DNA of 64,000 nucleotides from Streptomyces griseus subsp. griseus (GTDB taxonomy: Bacteria; Actinomycetota; Actinomycetes; Streptomycetales; Streptomycetaceae): positions 868,001-932,000 of the forward strand of contig NZ_CP032543.1 of NCBI RefSeq assembly GCF_003610995.1, read 5' to 3'. Of the stretch, positions 31,821 to 43,946 are shown in pieces. The position numbers and the translations under genes were made by a program. The notes beneath the pieces are model-generated. The model made no database searches, was not told where the DNA came from, and saw only the letters and a program-made list of their open reading frames with translations. Positions within the stretch are counted from its first letter, which is position 1. Each line of letters starts with the position of its first letter.

Positions 31821-33346
31821 TCATGAGGCCTCCTTGCGGTCCGCGGCCATTCCGGCGGCGTCCAGCAGGGCGGTGCCCACGATGAGGTCGGCGCCGCCGA
31901 ACTCGGGGTCGTCCAGCTCGGTGCCGTCGTCCACCGCGAACAGCAGGCGGCGCTCGCCCTGGCGGTAGGCGGTGCCGACCGGCGGGCTGGCCGCGTGGAC
32001 GGCGAGCAGGGCGACCAGGTAGGGCAGCTCGGAGTCGCTGCGGCGGGCCTCGGCGAGCAGCCCGGAGAGTCTGCGCGGGGCGTCGTGCTCCAGGTCGAGA
32101 AGGGCCATGGCGCTGCTCAGCTGGGCGTCGCTGAAGCGGCTGTCGTCCGGCGTGGCGATCAGCTCCGGCTCGGGCATCTCCATACCGAGGTGCTCCCGCT
32201 CCAGCGGCGGGGTCAGCAGCATGTCGACGAGGTCGCCGACGCGGACCGAGGTGGGGGTGCGCAGGCCGGTGCCGTGGGTGAAGAAGGCGTCGGTGGCGCG
32301 GGTGGACTGTTCGACGGGGAGCGGGAGGAGCGGGGCGAGGAGCTGCCCGTACAGATCGAGGCCCGCGTGGGCGGTCGGGGTGGCGAACGCCTGCCGGTCC
32401 TGCTCGGCGCGGAAGAGCGGCCCGGCCTCCAGCAGCCGGGACTGGAGCTGGGTGTGGCGGCGGATGCAGTCCTTGACGATGTCGACCAGCTCGGCGGCCC
32501 GGCGCTTGCGCTCGGGGTCCTCGGCCTCGTCGCGCGCCTTGCGGATGTTGGTGAGGATCGCGTTCTCGTGGCGGTAGCGGTCGGCCACATGGTCCAGGGC
32601 TTCGGCGATCATGTCCGGGACGGTGGTGAGCCAGTCGACCGCGCGGACGTTGCGCCGGGTGGCCTCCAGGGTGCGGCGCAGCGTCTCGGCGTACTGCACG
32701 GTCCGGTAGCGGGCCTGTTCGGCGGCGAGCTGGGCGTCGGCGAGACGGCCCCGGCTGATCAGGACCTCCAGCTTGACCTCGGCGGCGATCTGGGCGCTGG
32801 TGACATCGGTGTCCAGGGCGCCGACGAGGACGTTGACCGCTTCGTCGGTGGCGCGGAGGTAGACCGTGCCGCCGTAGCCGGGGACCTCCTCGATCAGCTT
32901 GAAGTCGTAGTCCCGGCGGACGTAGACGCCGTCGGGGCCGAAGGTGCCGTAGACCGCGCGGAAGCCGCGGTCTACGCTGCCGACGTTGATCAGGTTCTCC
33001 AGGACCCAGCGGGCGACCCGTTCGTGCTCGGCGACCGGGCGGTCGGGGGCCTGGGCGCCGACGCGGGGCAGCAGCCTGGCCACTATCTGGTCGTGGTCGG
33101 CACCGGTGTCGAAGTCCATGTTGAGCGTGACGTGGTCGATCGCCGCGAGAGCCACCTCCGCCATGGCGTAGACCGTGTACTCACCGGCCAGATTCGCCTT
33201 GCGCACATCGAGGTCGTGCAGCGGGGCCGTGCACGCCAGCGCGCGCAGCCGCCGCGAGAGCCCCTCGTCGGCGGCCGGGCCCGGGCAGGCCTCGGCCCCG
33301 CGCTGAGCTGCGGCGCAGCGTTTTCCGTGTCGGCAGGCGAAGTCAC
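31821..33346 (-). CDS. Kleisin-like (MukF/MksF/JetA-type) subunit, apparent N-terminal frameshift
   Basis: The open frame from GTG 33206 gives 461 aa, but readable sequence (SRRLRALACTAPLHDLDVRK) continues upstream in frame with no start codon. A GTG at 33346 in the neighbouring frame (VTSPADTENAAPQLSAG) lies 7 nt after a -10-like TAATCT and would be leaderless. Adding one base to the G4 run (plus-strand CCCC 33296-33299) fuses the two. The protein is helical with YAMAEVALAAIDHVTLNMDF near the start, a long helical middle with AEDPERKRRAAELVDIVKDC and an acidic C-terminal part. First gene of the condensin-like trio; kleisin role is inferred from gene order and architecture. Confidence 0.65.
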
Positions 33347-33353
33347 GAGGGAC

Positions 33354-33359
33354 AGATTA
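33354..33359 (-). promoter_or_regulatory. -10 element of the condensin-like operon, probably leaderless
   Basis: TAATCT on the minus strand, 7 nt before GTG 33346, places the likely transcription start at the start codon. A weak -35-like TCGACC lies 18 bp further upstream. Confidence 0.45.
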
Positions 33360-33451
33360 GGTCCTCGCACTGACAACGGTCGAAACGGCGTTTATGCGAC
33401 CGGTGCGGGGCGGCTGTGTCACGGCTTCCGAGCGGCGCCGCGCGCCCCCGG

Positions 33452-37047
<3,596 letters not shown>

Positions 37048-37280
37048 GACGCCATTCTCTTCCGGCGGGAGCGGACCCGCAGGGAGAGACGACGGCCCCG
37101 AGGGGTGTCCGGCGGATCAGGACCGGACAGGCCACGGGGGCCGGTGCGGTGCGTCGCAGGGCGCTGGAACCTCCTCGTCGCGGAGTGGTTCGGGCGTTGC
37201 GGCAATGCTGCGAGGGATGGGGCCTGCCCTGCTCCGGCGAAGCCGAGAGCTCCGGGAAGTGCCAGGCGTCGCGGATCCGG

Positions 37281-37874
37281 TCAGGATCCGCCGGACACCC
37301 CCTGGTCCTGGAAAAGTGCCGCCAGCCGGGGCAGGTGGAGGCGCGCGGCGTCGGCGTCCTCCGCGTCCCAGTTCTCCCCGCCCGGCTCCCCGGTGCCTGC
37401 TCGGCCCCGGTCGGCCGCCTCCACGGCCGCGTGGAATCCGTCGGCCGCGCCCCCGGCCCGGGCGTAGGCCTCCTTGACCTGCCCGGCCAGCGACTCGTAG
37501 CCGATCCAGCCGCTCTCCCCTCGGCTCATCCGGACCACCACGGGCAGCCCCGCCAGCGAGTCCGGGTCGGCCACCGCACGGGTGAAGACCTCCCGCCCGA
37601 GCAGGACGAGCCCGTCGCGGAAGTCCGTGAAGCCGTCGTCACCGCAGCCGCCCTCGATGAGGTACGCCGCGTTCCACAGGGGCCACCGATAGGCCGACGC
37701 GGTCACCTCGTACGCCGTCACGGCGAAGTCGACGATCCTCACGGGCTCCAGGGCCGCGAGCACACCGGTCAGCGCGCCCGGCAGCGGATCGTCGGGCGGG
37801 TCCCGGTCGTCCGCCCGGTCCCCCGCGGCCTCTCGGGCCTGTCCGACGAGCCCCCACCACTCGTTGATGTCCAT
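37281..37874 (-). CDS. DUF4240 domain protein
   Basis: 197 aa soluble protein starting MDINEWWGLVGQAREAAGD, the DUF4240 N-terminus, with YRWPLWNAAYLIEGGCGDDGF and TDFRDGLVLLGREVF typical of the family. Function unknown. Acidic; a Gly/Asp-rich linker near 160. The start at 37874 is preferred to 37904 because the family begins at MDINEWW. Confidence 0.82.
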   Translation of the reverse strand: MDINEWWGLVGQAREAAGDRADDRDPPDDPLPGALTGVLAALEPVRIVDFAVTAYEVTASAYRWPLWNAAYLIEGGCGDDGFTDFRDGLVLLGREVFTRAVADPDSLAGLPVVVRMSRGESGWIGYESLAGQVKEAYARAGGAADGFHAAVEAADRGRAGTGEPGGENWDAEDADAARLHLPRLAALFQDQGVSGGS

Positions 37875-37930
37875 GGTGGGAAGCGTAGGTGGGGGGTCTG
37901 ACAACGCCCTCTCCTACGCGAGTCTCACGG

Positions 37931-39349
37931 TCAGAGCGCCGATGCGTCCGGTCCGATCCGGCTCCGCACCGCCGTCTGCACCTCGGCCTCCTCGGCCGGG
38001 TCGGCGGCGAGGCGGCGCAGCCGTTCGGCGACGCGGATGTCCCCGGTCTCGGCGTGCAGGGCGGCCACCTCGCGGGTGGTCTCCTCGCAGTCCCACAGGC
38101 ACTCCACCGCGAAGCCGGTCGCGAAGGACGGATCGGTGGCGGCGAGGGCCCGGGCGGCCCGGCCCCGCAGGTGCGAGGAGGACGTCTCGCGGTAGACGTG
38201 GCGCAGTACGGGGGCGGCGCAGGCGATGCCGAGGCGGCCGGTGCCGTCCACGAGGGTCCAGAGCCGGGGGGCGTCGGGGCCGTCGCCGCGTACGGCCTCC
38301 CGCAGCGCGCCGAGGACTTGGGGAGCGTCCTGGGCGGTGCCGCGGCAGGCGAGGATTCCGGCGGCCGAGGCGCCGAGGGCGTCGGGGCGCCTGGCCCAGC
38401 GCCGGGCGCGTTCCACGGCCTCGTCCCCGCACATCCGCTCGAAGGCGGCGACGGCCGCGTCGGCGACGGTGCGGGAGGGGCTGAGGGCGGCGGACTCGAT
38501 GAGGTCGAGGACGGCGGGGTCGGCCGCCTCGGCGAGGTAGTGCAGGGCGGCGCAGCGGGCGCCGTCGGAGCCGTCGCGGGCGGCCTCGATAATCTGGAAA
38601 CGGTCGTCGGGTCCGGCGACGGCGGAGAGGCAACGGGCTGCGGGGACGTGCAGTTCGCTGCCGCGTTCCAGGGCTTGCTGGGCCCAGTCGAAGACGGCCT
38701 GGACGCTCCAGCCGGGGCGCGGGCCGCCGGGGCGCAGCTGCCGCTGCCATCGGTCGAACGAGCCCTGTTCGGTGGCGGCCCGCACCCGGGCGCCGACCGC
38801 TTCGCGCGGGTCGTCGGCCCAGAGCCGCCAGGGGCGCGGCTCGAAGGAGTCGCGTACGGCGGCGGCGAGTTCGGCGGCGCCTTCCTCGGTGGCCGGAAAA
38901 CGCCCCAGGACGGGCAGGGCGAGGGAGCGCAGGCCCGCGTCGTCGTCGCGCAGGGCCAGCTCGTCCAGGGCCCAGGCCCAGTTGGCTCCGGTGGCCGCGT
39001 AGCGGCGGAGCAGCGCCAGGGCGTCGTCGCGCCCGTAGGAGGCGAGGTGGCCGAGGACGGAGAGCGCGAGGCCGGTACGGGAGTCGTCGGTGTCCGTGTG
39101 GTCGTCGGGGTCGCCGAGGTGGCGCTCGATCTCTTCGATGCCGCCGTCGAGATCCAGATACAGGCGTGCGTAGTAGAGGGAGCGATTCTCCACCTGCCAG
39201 TCGTGACGGGGGTCGCTCACGACGCAGTGGTTGAGGGCCGCGAGGGCCTCGGGGCGCGGTGCGGCGAGCGCGTGGAGCGTGCCGTCGCCACGGCCCCTCT
39301 GCAGCAGGCCGAGCAGGGTCCCGCTCGGCGCTATGAACGGATCGAACAT
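37931..39349 (-). CDS. HEAT-repeat-like protein
   Basis: 472 aa made of repeated helical pairs with the HEAT/PBS-lyase look, for example RCAALHYLAEAADPAVLDLI, TVADAAVAAFERM and LRGRAARALAATDPSF. No catalytic motif, signal or membrane segment is visible. Start ATG 39349 (MFDPFIAPSGTLLG) has GTGAGG nine bases upstream. Likely a scaffold for protein interactions; not in an obvious operon. Confidence 0.8.
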   Translation of the reverse strand: MFDPFIAPSGTLLGLLQRGRGDGTLHALAAPRPEALAALNHCVVSDPRHDWQVENRSLYYARLYLDLDGGIEEIERHLGDPDDHTDTDDSRTGLALSVLGHLASYGRDDALALLRRYAATGANWAWALDELALRDDDAGLRSLALPVLGRFPATEEGAAELAAAVRDSFEPRPWRLWADDPREAVGARVRAATEQGSFDRWQRQLRPGGPRPGWSVQAVFDWAQQALERGSELHVPAARCLSAVAGPDDRFQIIEAARDGSDGARCAALHYLAEAADPAVLDLIESAALSPSRTVADAAVAAFERMCGDEAVERARRWARRPDALGASAAGILACRGTAQDAPQVLGALREAVRGDGPDAPRLWTLVDGTGRLGIACAAPVLRHVYRETSSSHLRGRAARALAATDPSFATGFAVECLWDCEETTREVAALHAETGDIRVAERLRRLAADPAEEAEVQTAVRSRIGPDASAL

Positions 39350-39638
39350 GGGAGAAAGCCTCACATCAAGCTGTCGACGCAACCGGGACTGTGCAGTGCC
39401 CCGTGCCCCGGGGGCACGAGGGGGTGTCCGGGGACACTCCTACGCCGCGCAGCGACATGATCGGCCGACCGCCGTCTTGTGCCTGGTGTAGACCATCTTC
39501 CTCTGCCTCTCGTCGGTGGCCCGAAACGGACCCGCGACGTCATGATGACCCAGCCATTTCGCCACCGCGACCACATTTACGACGGACCGGTCAGCGGACC
39601 CCTCGGCGGACATGCCCGCAGGCGCGCCCGCCCGCGTC

Positions 39639-40031
39639 TCAACGGGCACCGAAGCGTTCCAGCAGGTCGGCCTTGCCGAACATCTGGGCCGTGTCCCGCG
39701 CGGACGGCGTTCCGGCGGCGGGGTCGGCGCCTGCGGCGAGCAGGGCGTCGATGACGGCGTCCTCGCCCTTGAAGACGGCTCCGGCCAGCGGGGTCTGGCC
39801 ACGGTCGTTGGCGCGGTCCGGGTCGGCGCCGCGGGCGACGAGGGCGGCGACCGCTCCGGCGTGCCCGTGGTAGGCGGCGAGCATGACCAGCGAGTCGCCC
39901 CGGTCGTTGGTGAGGTCGGCGGGGACGCCCGCGTCGACGTACGCGGCGAGCGCCTCGGTCTCGCCGGTGCGGGCCAGGCCGAAGACCTTGGTCGCCAGCT
40001 CGACCACCTCGGGATCGGGGGTTTCGCTCAT
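39639..40031 (-). CDS. Ankyrin-repeat protein
   Basis: 130 aa, MSETPDPEVVELATKVFGLA then about three ankyrin repeats (NDRGDSLVMLAAYHGHAGAV, NDRGQTPLAGAVFKGEDAV, AGADPAAG). Cytoplasmic, no signal. Bacterial ankyrin proteins of this size often partner with catalases or kinases, but no partner is adjacent here. A longer upstream reading is Arg-rich and not credible. Confidence 0.85.
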   Translation of the reverse strand: MSETPDPEVVELATKVFGLARTGETEALAAYVDAGVPADLTNDRGDSLVMLAAYHGHAGAVAALVARGADPDRANDRGQTPLAGAVFKGEDAVIDALLAAGADPAAGTPSARDTAQMFGKADLLERFGAR

Positions 40032-40354
40032 CGCGCGGGCCGCCTTCCTCTGCCGTGCGCCGGCTCTCGCCGCCGCCGTTGACCGGGGGGTGTACGGCAC
40101 GGGGCCGTACGAGTGAACCGACAGGGTACTGCTCCGGGTCGGACATGACCGGGCCCGGTGACGGCAAAAGATCACCGCGGGGGGGTTCCTGCCCGGCACG
40201 GACCGCGACATACCGCGCGCGGACCACAGGTTCCCGTCGGCCAATCAAGTGAAAATGATACTTATTCACTCCATTGCACCTTTTATCGCATAGATACTTC
40301 GCGTGATCCTGGAAGGACTCATGGTGACTGTCCCCTCAACCAGGAGATCCGCTC
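40032..40354. other. Divergent intergenic region with an AT-rich palindrome
   Basis: About 320 bp. The left two-thirds is ordinary GC-rich sequence. From 40240 to 40310 it becomes AT-rich and includes the palindrome listed separately, presumably the promoter of the small membrane/FtsK-like pair. Confidence 0.6.
40248..40270. promoter_or_regulatory. Palindromic operator candidate AGTGAA...TTCACT
   Basis: AGTGAAAAT (40248-40256), GATAC, TTATTCACT (40262-40270): the arms match at 7 of 9 positions with a perfect 6-bp outer part. It resembles Fur/Zur-type boxes (TGAAAATgAT), but no metal gene is adjacent. It lies 85 bp before the small membrane-protein gene. Confidence 0.45.
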
Positions 40355-40549
40355 ATGATCCTTTCCATCTCGGGCGTGGTACTGCTCGCCATCGTCGTCT
40401 TCCTGTTCTTCAAGAAGGACGGGCTCAAGGCGTCCCACGCCATCGTCTGCGCGCTGTTCGGCTTCTACCTGGCCGGCACCGCGATCGCGCCGAGCATCAC
40501 GGCAGGCGGGGCGAGCCTCGCCGGTCTGCTGGGCGGGATCAAGTTCTGA
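40355..40549 (+). CDS. Small two-helix membrane protein
   Basis: 64 aa: TM1 SISGVVLLAIVVFLFFKKDG, a short basic turn, and TM2 ASHAIVCALFGFYLAGTAIA, then a Gly/Ala-rich end. Start ATG 40355 with AGGAGA at 40342-40347. It lies 37 bp ahead of the FtsK/TraB-like gene; small membrane proteins of this kind accompany TraB-type DNA translocases on Streptomyces plasmids (Spd proteins), so a shared membrane complex is plausible. Confidence 0.8.
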   Translation: MILSISGVVLLAIVVFLFFKKDGLKASHAIVCALFGFYLAGTAIAPSITAGGASLAGLLGGIKF

Positions 40550-40586
40550 CGCTCCGCAACCGCTCCCACCCCTTCAGGAGACAGCT

Positions 40587-42236
40587 GTGGCCCGGCGACC
40601 ACTCCCCCGCATTCTGAGCAGCGGCAGCGCTTCGATCACTCGCAGCAGAGAGATCGCGCGCACGGCCGCCGACAGCGCCACCGATGTGCTCCATCCGCTG
40701 ATCACGATCCTGCGTGGTCTGCGGCTGCTGGCCGTGTCCGGCCGGCAGAAGTGGGCCGCGACACCCAAGGAACGGCGTGGTCCCAAGCTGTTCCTCGCCG
40801 CGGCCTGCGTACTCGCCGTGGCGCTCGTGCCGTACGGGCCGATCCTGGCCCTGATCACGGTGATGGGCGCCGCCGCGTGGAAGGGGCGGGAGCGGACCCC
40901 CGTGAAGACCGGCCCGGACGAGGCGGAGTCCACCCGCCTGCGCGCCCTGTACGAGGCGCTCGTGCCGTACTTCTCGGTGCCCGACGACCCCGACCCGCTC
41001 TTCGCCCACGGCGGCGACTGGGAGAAGGCCTTCGACGGGTACGCCTTCGACGGCGACGGGCGCCTCACCCGTCTCCGGGTCTCCTACCCGGCGTACTTCC
41101 CGGACGGCGAGGCCGCCGCGCGGTCCCGGATCGAACAGCTGCTGCACACGAAGTCGGGGCGCGGCCGCGAGTACCACTTCGCCTGGGACGAGGAGGCCAA
41201 CCGCCTCGTCATGACCGTCCCGGCCCCCCTGTCGACCTCGATCGCCGCCCAGCGCTTCGTCACCGCCCCCGGGGAGACGGTCCTCGGGTTCACCGACCCC
41301 GACGCGGTCCGGCGCACCGTCCCGGTCCGCGACGGCGACACGACCGTGGACGCCTCCCCCGTCATCTGGCGGACCGGCAACCGCTCCACCGAGCCCCACC
41401 TGCTGGCCGTCGGACAGCCCGGCAGCGGCACCACCACCCTGGTCCGCTCCATCGCCCTCCAGGCCCTCCAGCAGGGCGACGTCCTCGTCATCGACGGCAG
41501 CGGGACCGGCGAGTACGGCGCCCTCACCGGGCTCACCGGGGTCCTCGCCGTCGAATCCGGCCTGGGCGGCGCGCTGGCCACCCTGGAGTGGGCGGCGCAC
41601 GAGACGGAGCGGCGCCTGATCTTCACCAACCGGGCGCGGCAGGGCGGACACCCCGTCCCCGAGGACGTCAAGCGCCCGCTCTGGATCCTGCTGGACCGTC
41701 CCGGCGTCCTCGGTCACCTCGCGGCGGCCGACGGCCGGACCGACCCGCTGGAGCTGCTCCAGGTGCCCCTGCGGCACGGCCGGGCGGCCGGGGTGACGGT
41801 GGTCCTGGCCGACCAGCTCGACGCCCTGGAGGGCCTCACGGAGACCGTACGGACACACACCCGGGCCCGCGTCGTCCTCGGCCCCGCGTCCCGCGAGCAG
41901 ATCACCGCCGTGCTGGGCGCCGAGCCGAACACCACCCCGCCGCCGGAGGTCCCGGCCGGCCGGGGGTACGCGCGGCTGGGCACCGGGCCGGTCCTGCGCC
42001 TCCAGGTCCCGGCGACCCCGGACCCGTACGACGACGCCACGAGCGAGGCCCACCGGCAGGCGGTGCTGGACGTGCTGCCGGAGCGGCCGGGCGCCGCCGC
42101 GCGGCCGGCTCCCGAGCCTGAGGCACCGGCCGACGGTGCCCGCGACGGCGAGGACACCGCTCAGGTTCCGGTGGCCGTGGAGGCCTTGCCGACCGGGCAG
42201 CTCGCCAAGGCTCAGGCGGCGATCGCGGAGGGATGA
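40587..42236 (+). CDS. FtsK/TraB-like membrane ATPase homologue with degenerate P-loop
   Basis: 549 aa, GTG start behind AGGAGA at 40576-40581. N-terminal cytoplasmic piece, hydrophobic segment LFLAAACVLAVALVPYGPIL (about 72-95), then an FtsK/SpoIIIE-like RecA fold. The expected Walker A lysine is missing: AVGQPGSGTTTLVRS at about 271-285 has Thr where GKT/GKS is needed. Walker B-like strands VLVIDGSG and PLWILLDRPG are present. Probably a structural or regulatory relative of DNA translocases that cannot bind ATP normally. Confidence 0.78.
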   Translation: MARRPLPRILSSGSASITRSREIARTAADSATDVLHPLITILRGLRLLAVSGRQKWAATPKERRGPKLFLAAACVLAVALVPYGPILALITVMGAAAWKGRERTPVKTGPDEAESTRLRALYEALVPYFSVPDDPDPLFAHGGDWEKAFDGYAFDGDGRLTRLRVSYPAYFPDGEAAARSRIEQLLHTKSGRGREYHFAWDEEANRLVMTVPAPLSTSIAAQRFVTAPGETVLGFTDPDAVRRTVPVRDGDTTVDASPVIWRTGNRSTEPHLLAVGQPGSGTTTLVRSIALQALQQGDVLVIDGSGTGEYGALTGLTGVLAVESGLGGALATLEWAAHETERRLIFTNRARQGGHPVPEDVKRPLWILLDRPGVLGHLAAADGRTDPLELLQVPLRHGRAAGVTVVLADQLDALEGLTETVRTHTRARVVLGPASREQITAVLGAEPNTTPPPEVPAGRGYARLGTGPVLRLQVPATPDPYDDATSEAHRQAVLDVLPERPGAAARPAPEPEAPADGARDGEDTAQVPVAVEALPTGQLAKAQAAIAEG

Positions 42237-42260
42237 GCCCCGGGCCGCAGGGAGGGCGCA

Positions 42261-42301
42261 GCGGGCGGGGAGACGGGCCGGACAGCCCGCTCCCCGCCCG
42301 C
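42261..42301. terminator. Bidirectional terminator
   Basis: 12-bp perfect outer stem (42261-42272 and 42290-42301) plus an inner CGGGC/GCCCG stem, between the convergent FtsK-like and MocR genes. Confidence 0.75.
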
Positions 42302-42319
42302 AAGCGTTCCCGTACCCGC

Positions 42320-42351
42320 AGGCCCCTCAGGCCCCTCAGGCCCCTCAGGCC
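42320..42351. repeat. Short tandem repeat, AGGCCCCTC x 3.5
   Basis: Three full 9-bp units plus part of a fourth, overlapping the stop codon of the MocR-type gene (42345-42347). Copy-number change would leave the protein intact except for its last residues. Confidence 0.8.
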
Positions 42352-43844
42352 ACGAAGCTCCGTGGTGCGTCCGCCCCGGCACCCGCGCCCGAACGCACCA
42401 GCTCCACCGCGGCGGCGAGCCGCACCGCCGCCTCCTCCGCGACCGGGCCGCCCACCGTGAACGGCAGCCGCACATAGCCCTCGAACGCCCCGTCCACCCC
42501 GAACCGCGGTCCCGAAGGCACCCGTACGCCGACGCGCTCGCCCGCCACCGCCAGCCGGGAGCCGGAGAGGCCGCCCGTACGCACCCAGAGGGTGAGCCCG
42601 CCGCGCGGCACCGCGAACTCCCACTCCGGCAGCTCCCGGCGCACCGCCGCGACCAGCTCGTCGCGGTTCTGGCGCGCCTGGTCCCGGCGGATCTCGACCG
42701 CCTGCTCCCAGCCCCCCGTACCCATCAGCCAGTTGATGGCGAGCTGCTCCAGGACCGGGGTGCCCATGTCGGCGTAGGCGCGGGCGGAGACCAGGGAGCG
42801 GATGACGTCCGGGGCCGCCCGGACCCAGCCGATCCGCATCCCGGCCCAGAACGCCTTGCTGGCCGAGCCGACGGTGAGGACCGTGCTGCCGGCCGGGTCG
42901 AAGGCGCAGACCCGGCGCGGCATGGCGGTGTCGGGGTCCAGACGGAGTTCGGTCATCGTCTCGTCGACGACCAGGACGGTGCCGGCGGAGCGGGTGGCGT
43001 CGACGAGGTCCCGGCGCTGCTGCTCGTCGGCGAGCGCACCGGTCGGGTTGTGGAAGTCGGCCACCACATAGGCGAGCCGGGGCGCGGAGTCCCGCAGCAC
43101 CTGGCGCCAGCGGTTCATGTCCCAGCCGCCGATGCCCTCCTCCATGGCGACCGGGACGAGGCGCGCGCCCGTCTCGCGCATCAGCTGGAGGATGTTGGCG
43201 TACGAAGGGGACTCGACCGCGATCCGTTCACCGCGGCCCGCGAAGAGGTGGCAGATGGCGTCGATGGCGCCCATCGCCCCGGTGGTGACCATGATCTGTT
43301 CGGGCATGGTCGGGATGCCGAGCGCGGTGTAGCGGTCGGCGATCATCCGGCGGAGCGCGGGCAGCCCGGCCGGGTAGTCGCCGTGCGTGTGGGCGTACGG
43401 AGGCAGCTCCTCCACCGCGCCCTGGAACGCCCGGGTCAGCCAGGGCTCCGGGGCGGGCAGGGAGGCGCAGCCCAGGTCGATCATGGAGCCGAGCGACTCC
43501 GGGGGCAGTGGTTCCAGACCCCGGGCGGGCAGCGGGTTCCCGGCCGGGACGGCGGTCCAGCTGCCCGCGCCGCGCCGTGACTCCAGGAACCCCTCCGCGC
43601 GCAGCGCCTCGTAGGCGGCGGCGACGGTGGTGCGGCTGACGGAGAGGGCGAGGGCCAGCTCGCGTTCGGCGGGCAGCCGGGCGGCGACCGGGACCCGGCC
43701 CTCCAGGACGAGGAGGCGTACGCCGTCGGCGAGCGCACGGTAGGCGGGCGGCTTCCGTCCTGCGGGGCCGGTGGGCCGGGGCTGCTGGGCCTGGAGCTGC
43801 CGGGCGAGCTGAGCCGCTCCCACGGTCGAAGTCCACTGCACCAT
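42345..43844 (-). CDS. MocR-type (GntR/aminotransferase) transcription regulator, YczR-like
   Basis: 499 aa. N-terminal GntR winged helix (about 35-100: YRALADGVRLLVLEGRVPVA, LPAERELALALSVSRTTVAA) joined to a class I aminotransferase domain; the PLP lysine is in VGSASKAFWAGMRIGW and the substrate-site motif is VADFHNPTGAL. MocR regulators usually sense PLP or an amine. It is divergent from a YczE-type membrane gene across 102 bp, the classical YczR-yczE arrangement, so that gene is the probable target. Start MVQWTSTVGAAQLARQLQ. Confidence 0.9.
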   Translation of the reverse strand: MVQWTSTVGAAQLARQLQAQQPRPTGPAGRKPPAYRALADGVRLLVLEGRVPVAARLPAERELALALSVSRTTVAAAYEALRAEGFLESRRGAGSWTAVPAGNPLPARGLEPLPPESLGSMIDLGCASLPAPEPWLTRAFQGAVEELPPYAHTHGDYPAGLPALRRMIADRYTALGIPTMPEQIMVTTGAMGAIDAICHLFAGRGERIAVESPSYANILQLMRETGARLVPVAMEEGIGGWDMNRWRQVLRDSAPRLAYVVADFHNPTGALADEQQRRDLVDATRSAGTVLVVDETMTELRLDPDTAMPRRVCAFDPAGSTVLTVGSASKAFWAGMRIGWVRAAPDVIRSLVSARAYADMGTPVLEQLAINWLMGTGGWEQAVEIRRDQARQNRDELVAAVRRELPEWEFAVPRGGLTLWVRTGGLSGSRLAVAGERVGVRVPSGPRFGVDGAFEGYVRLPFTVGGPVAEEAAVRLAAAVELVRSGAGAGADAPRSFVA

Positions 43845-43867
43845 CGAAATCAGTCCACCTTCCTCGA

Positions 43868-43890
43868 ATTGGCCATACCTGGTGGCCGAT
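43868..43890. promoter_or_regulatory. Candidate operator of the MocR/YczE divergent pair
   Basis: ATTGGCCA (43868-43875), TACCTGG, TGGCCGAT (43883-43890): near-palindrome in the middle of the 102-bp divergent spacer. Likely the MocR binding site, by position and symmetry only. Confidence 0.5.
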
Positions 43891-43946
43891 CCCCTGCCAC
43901 AGAGTGACACGCAGCAGTCCACCACCACCACACCAGGAGGCAATAC

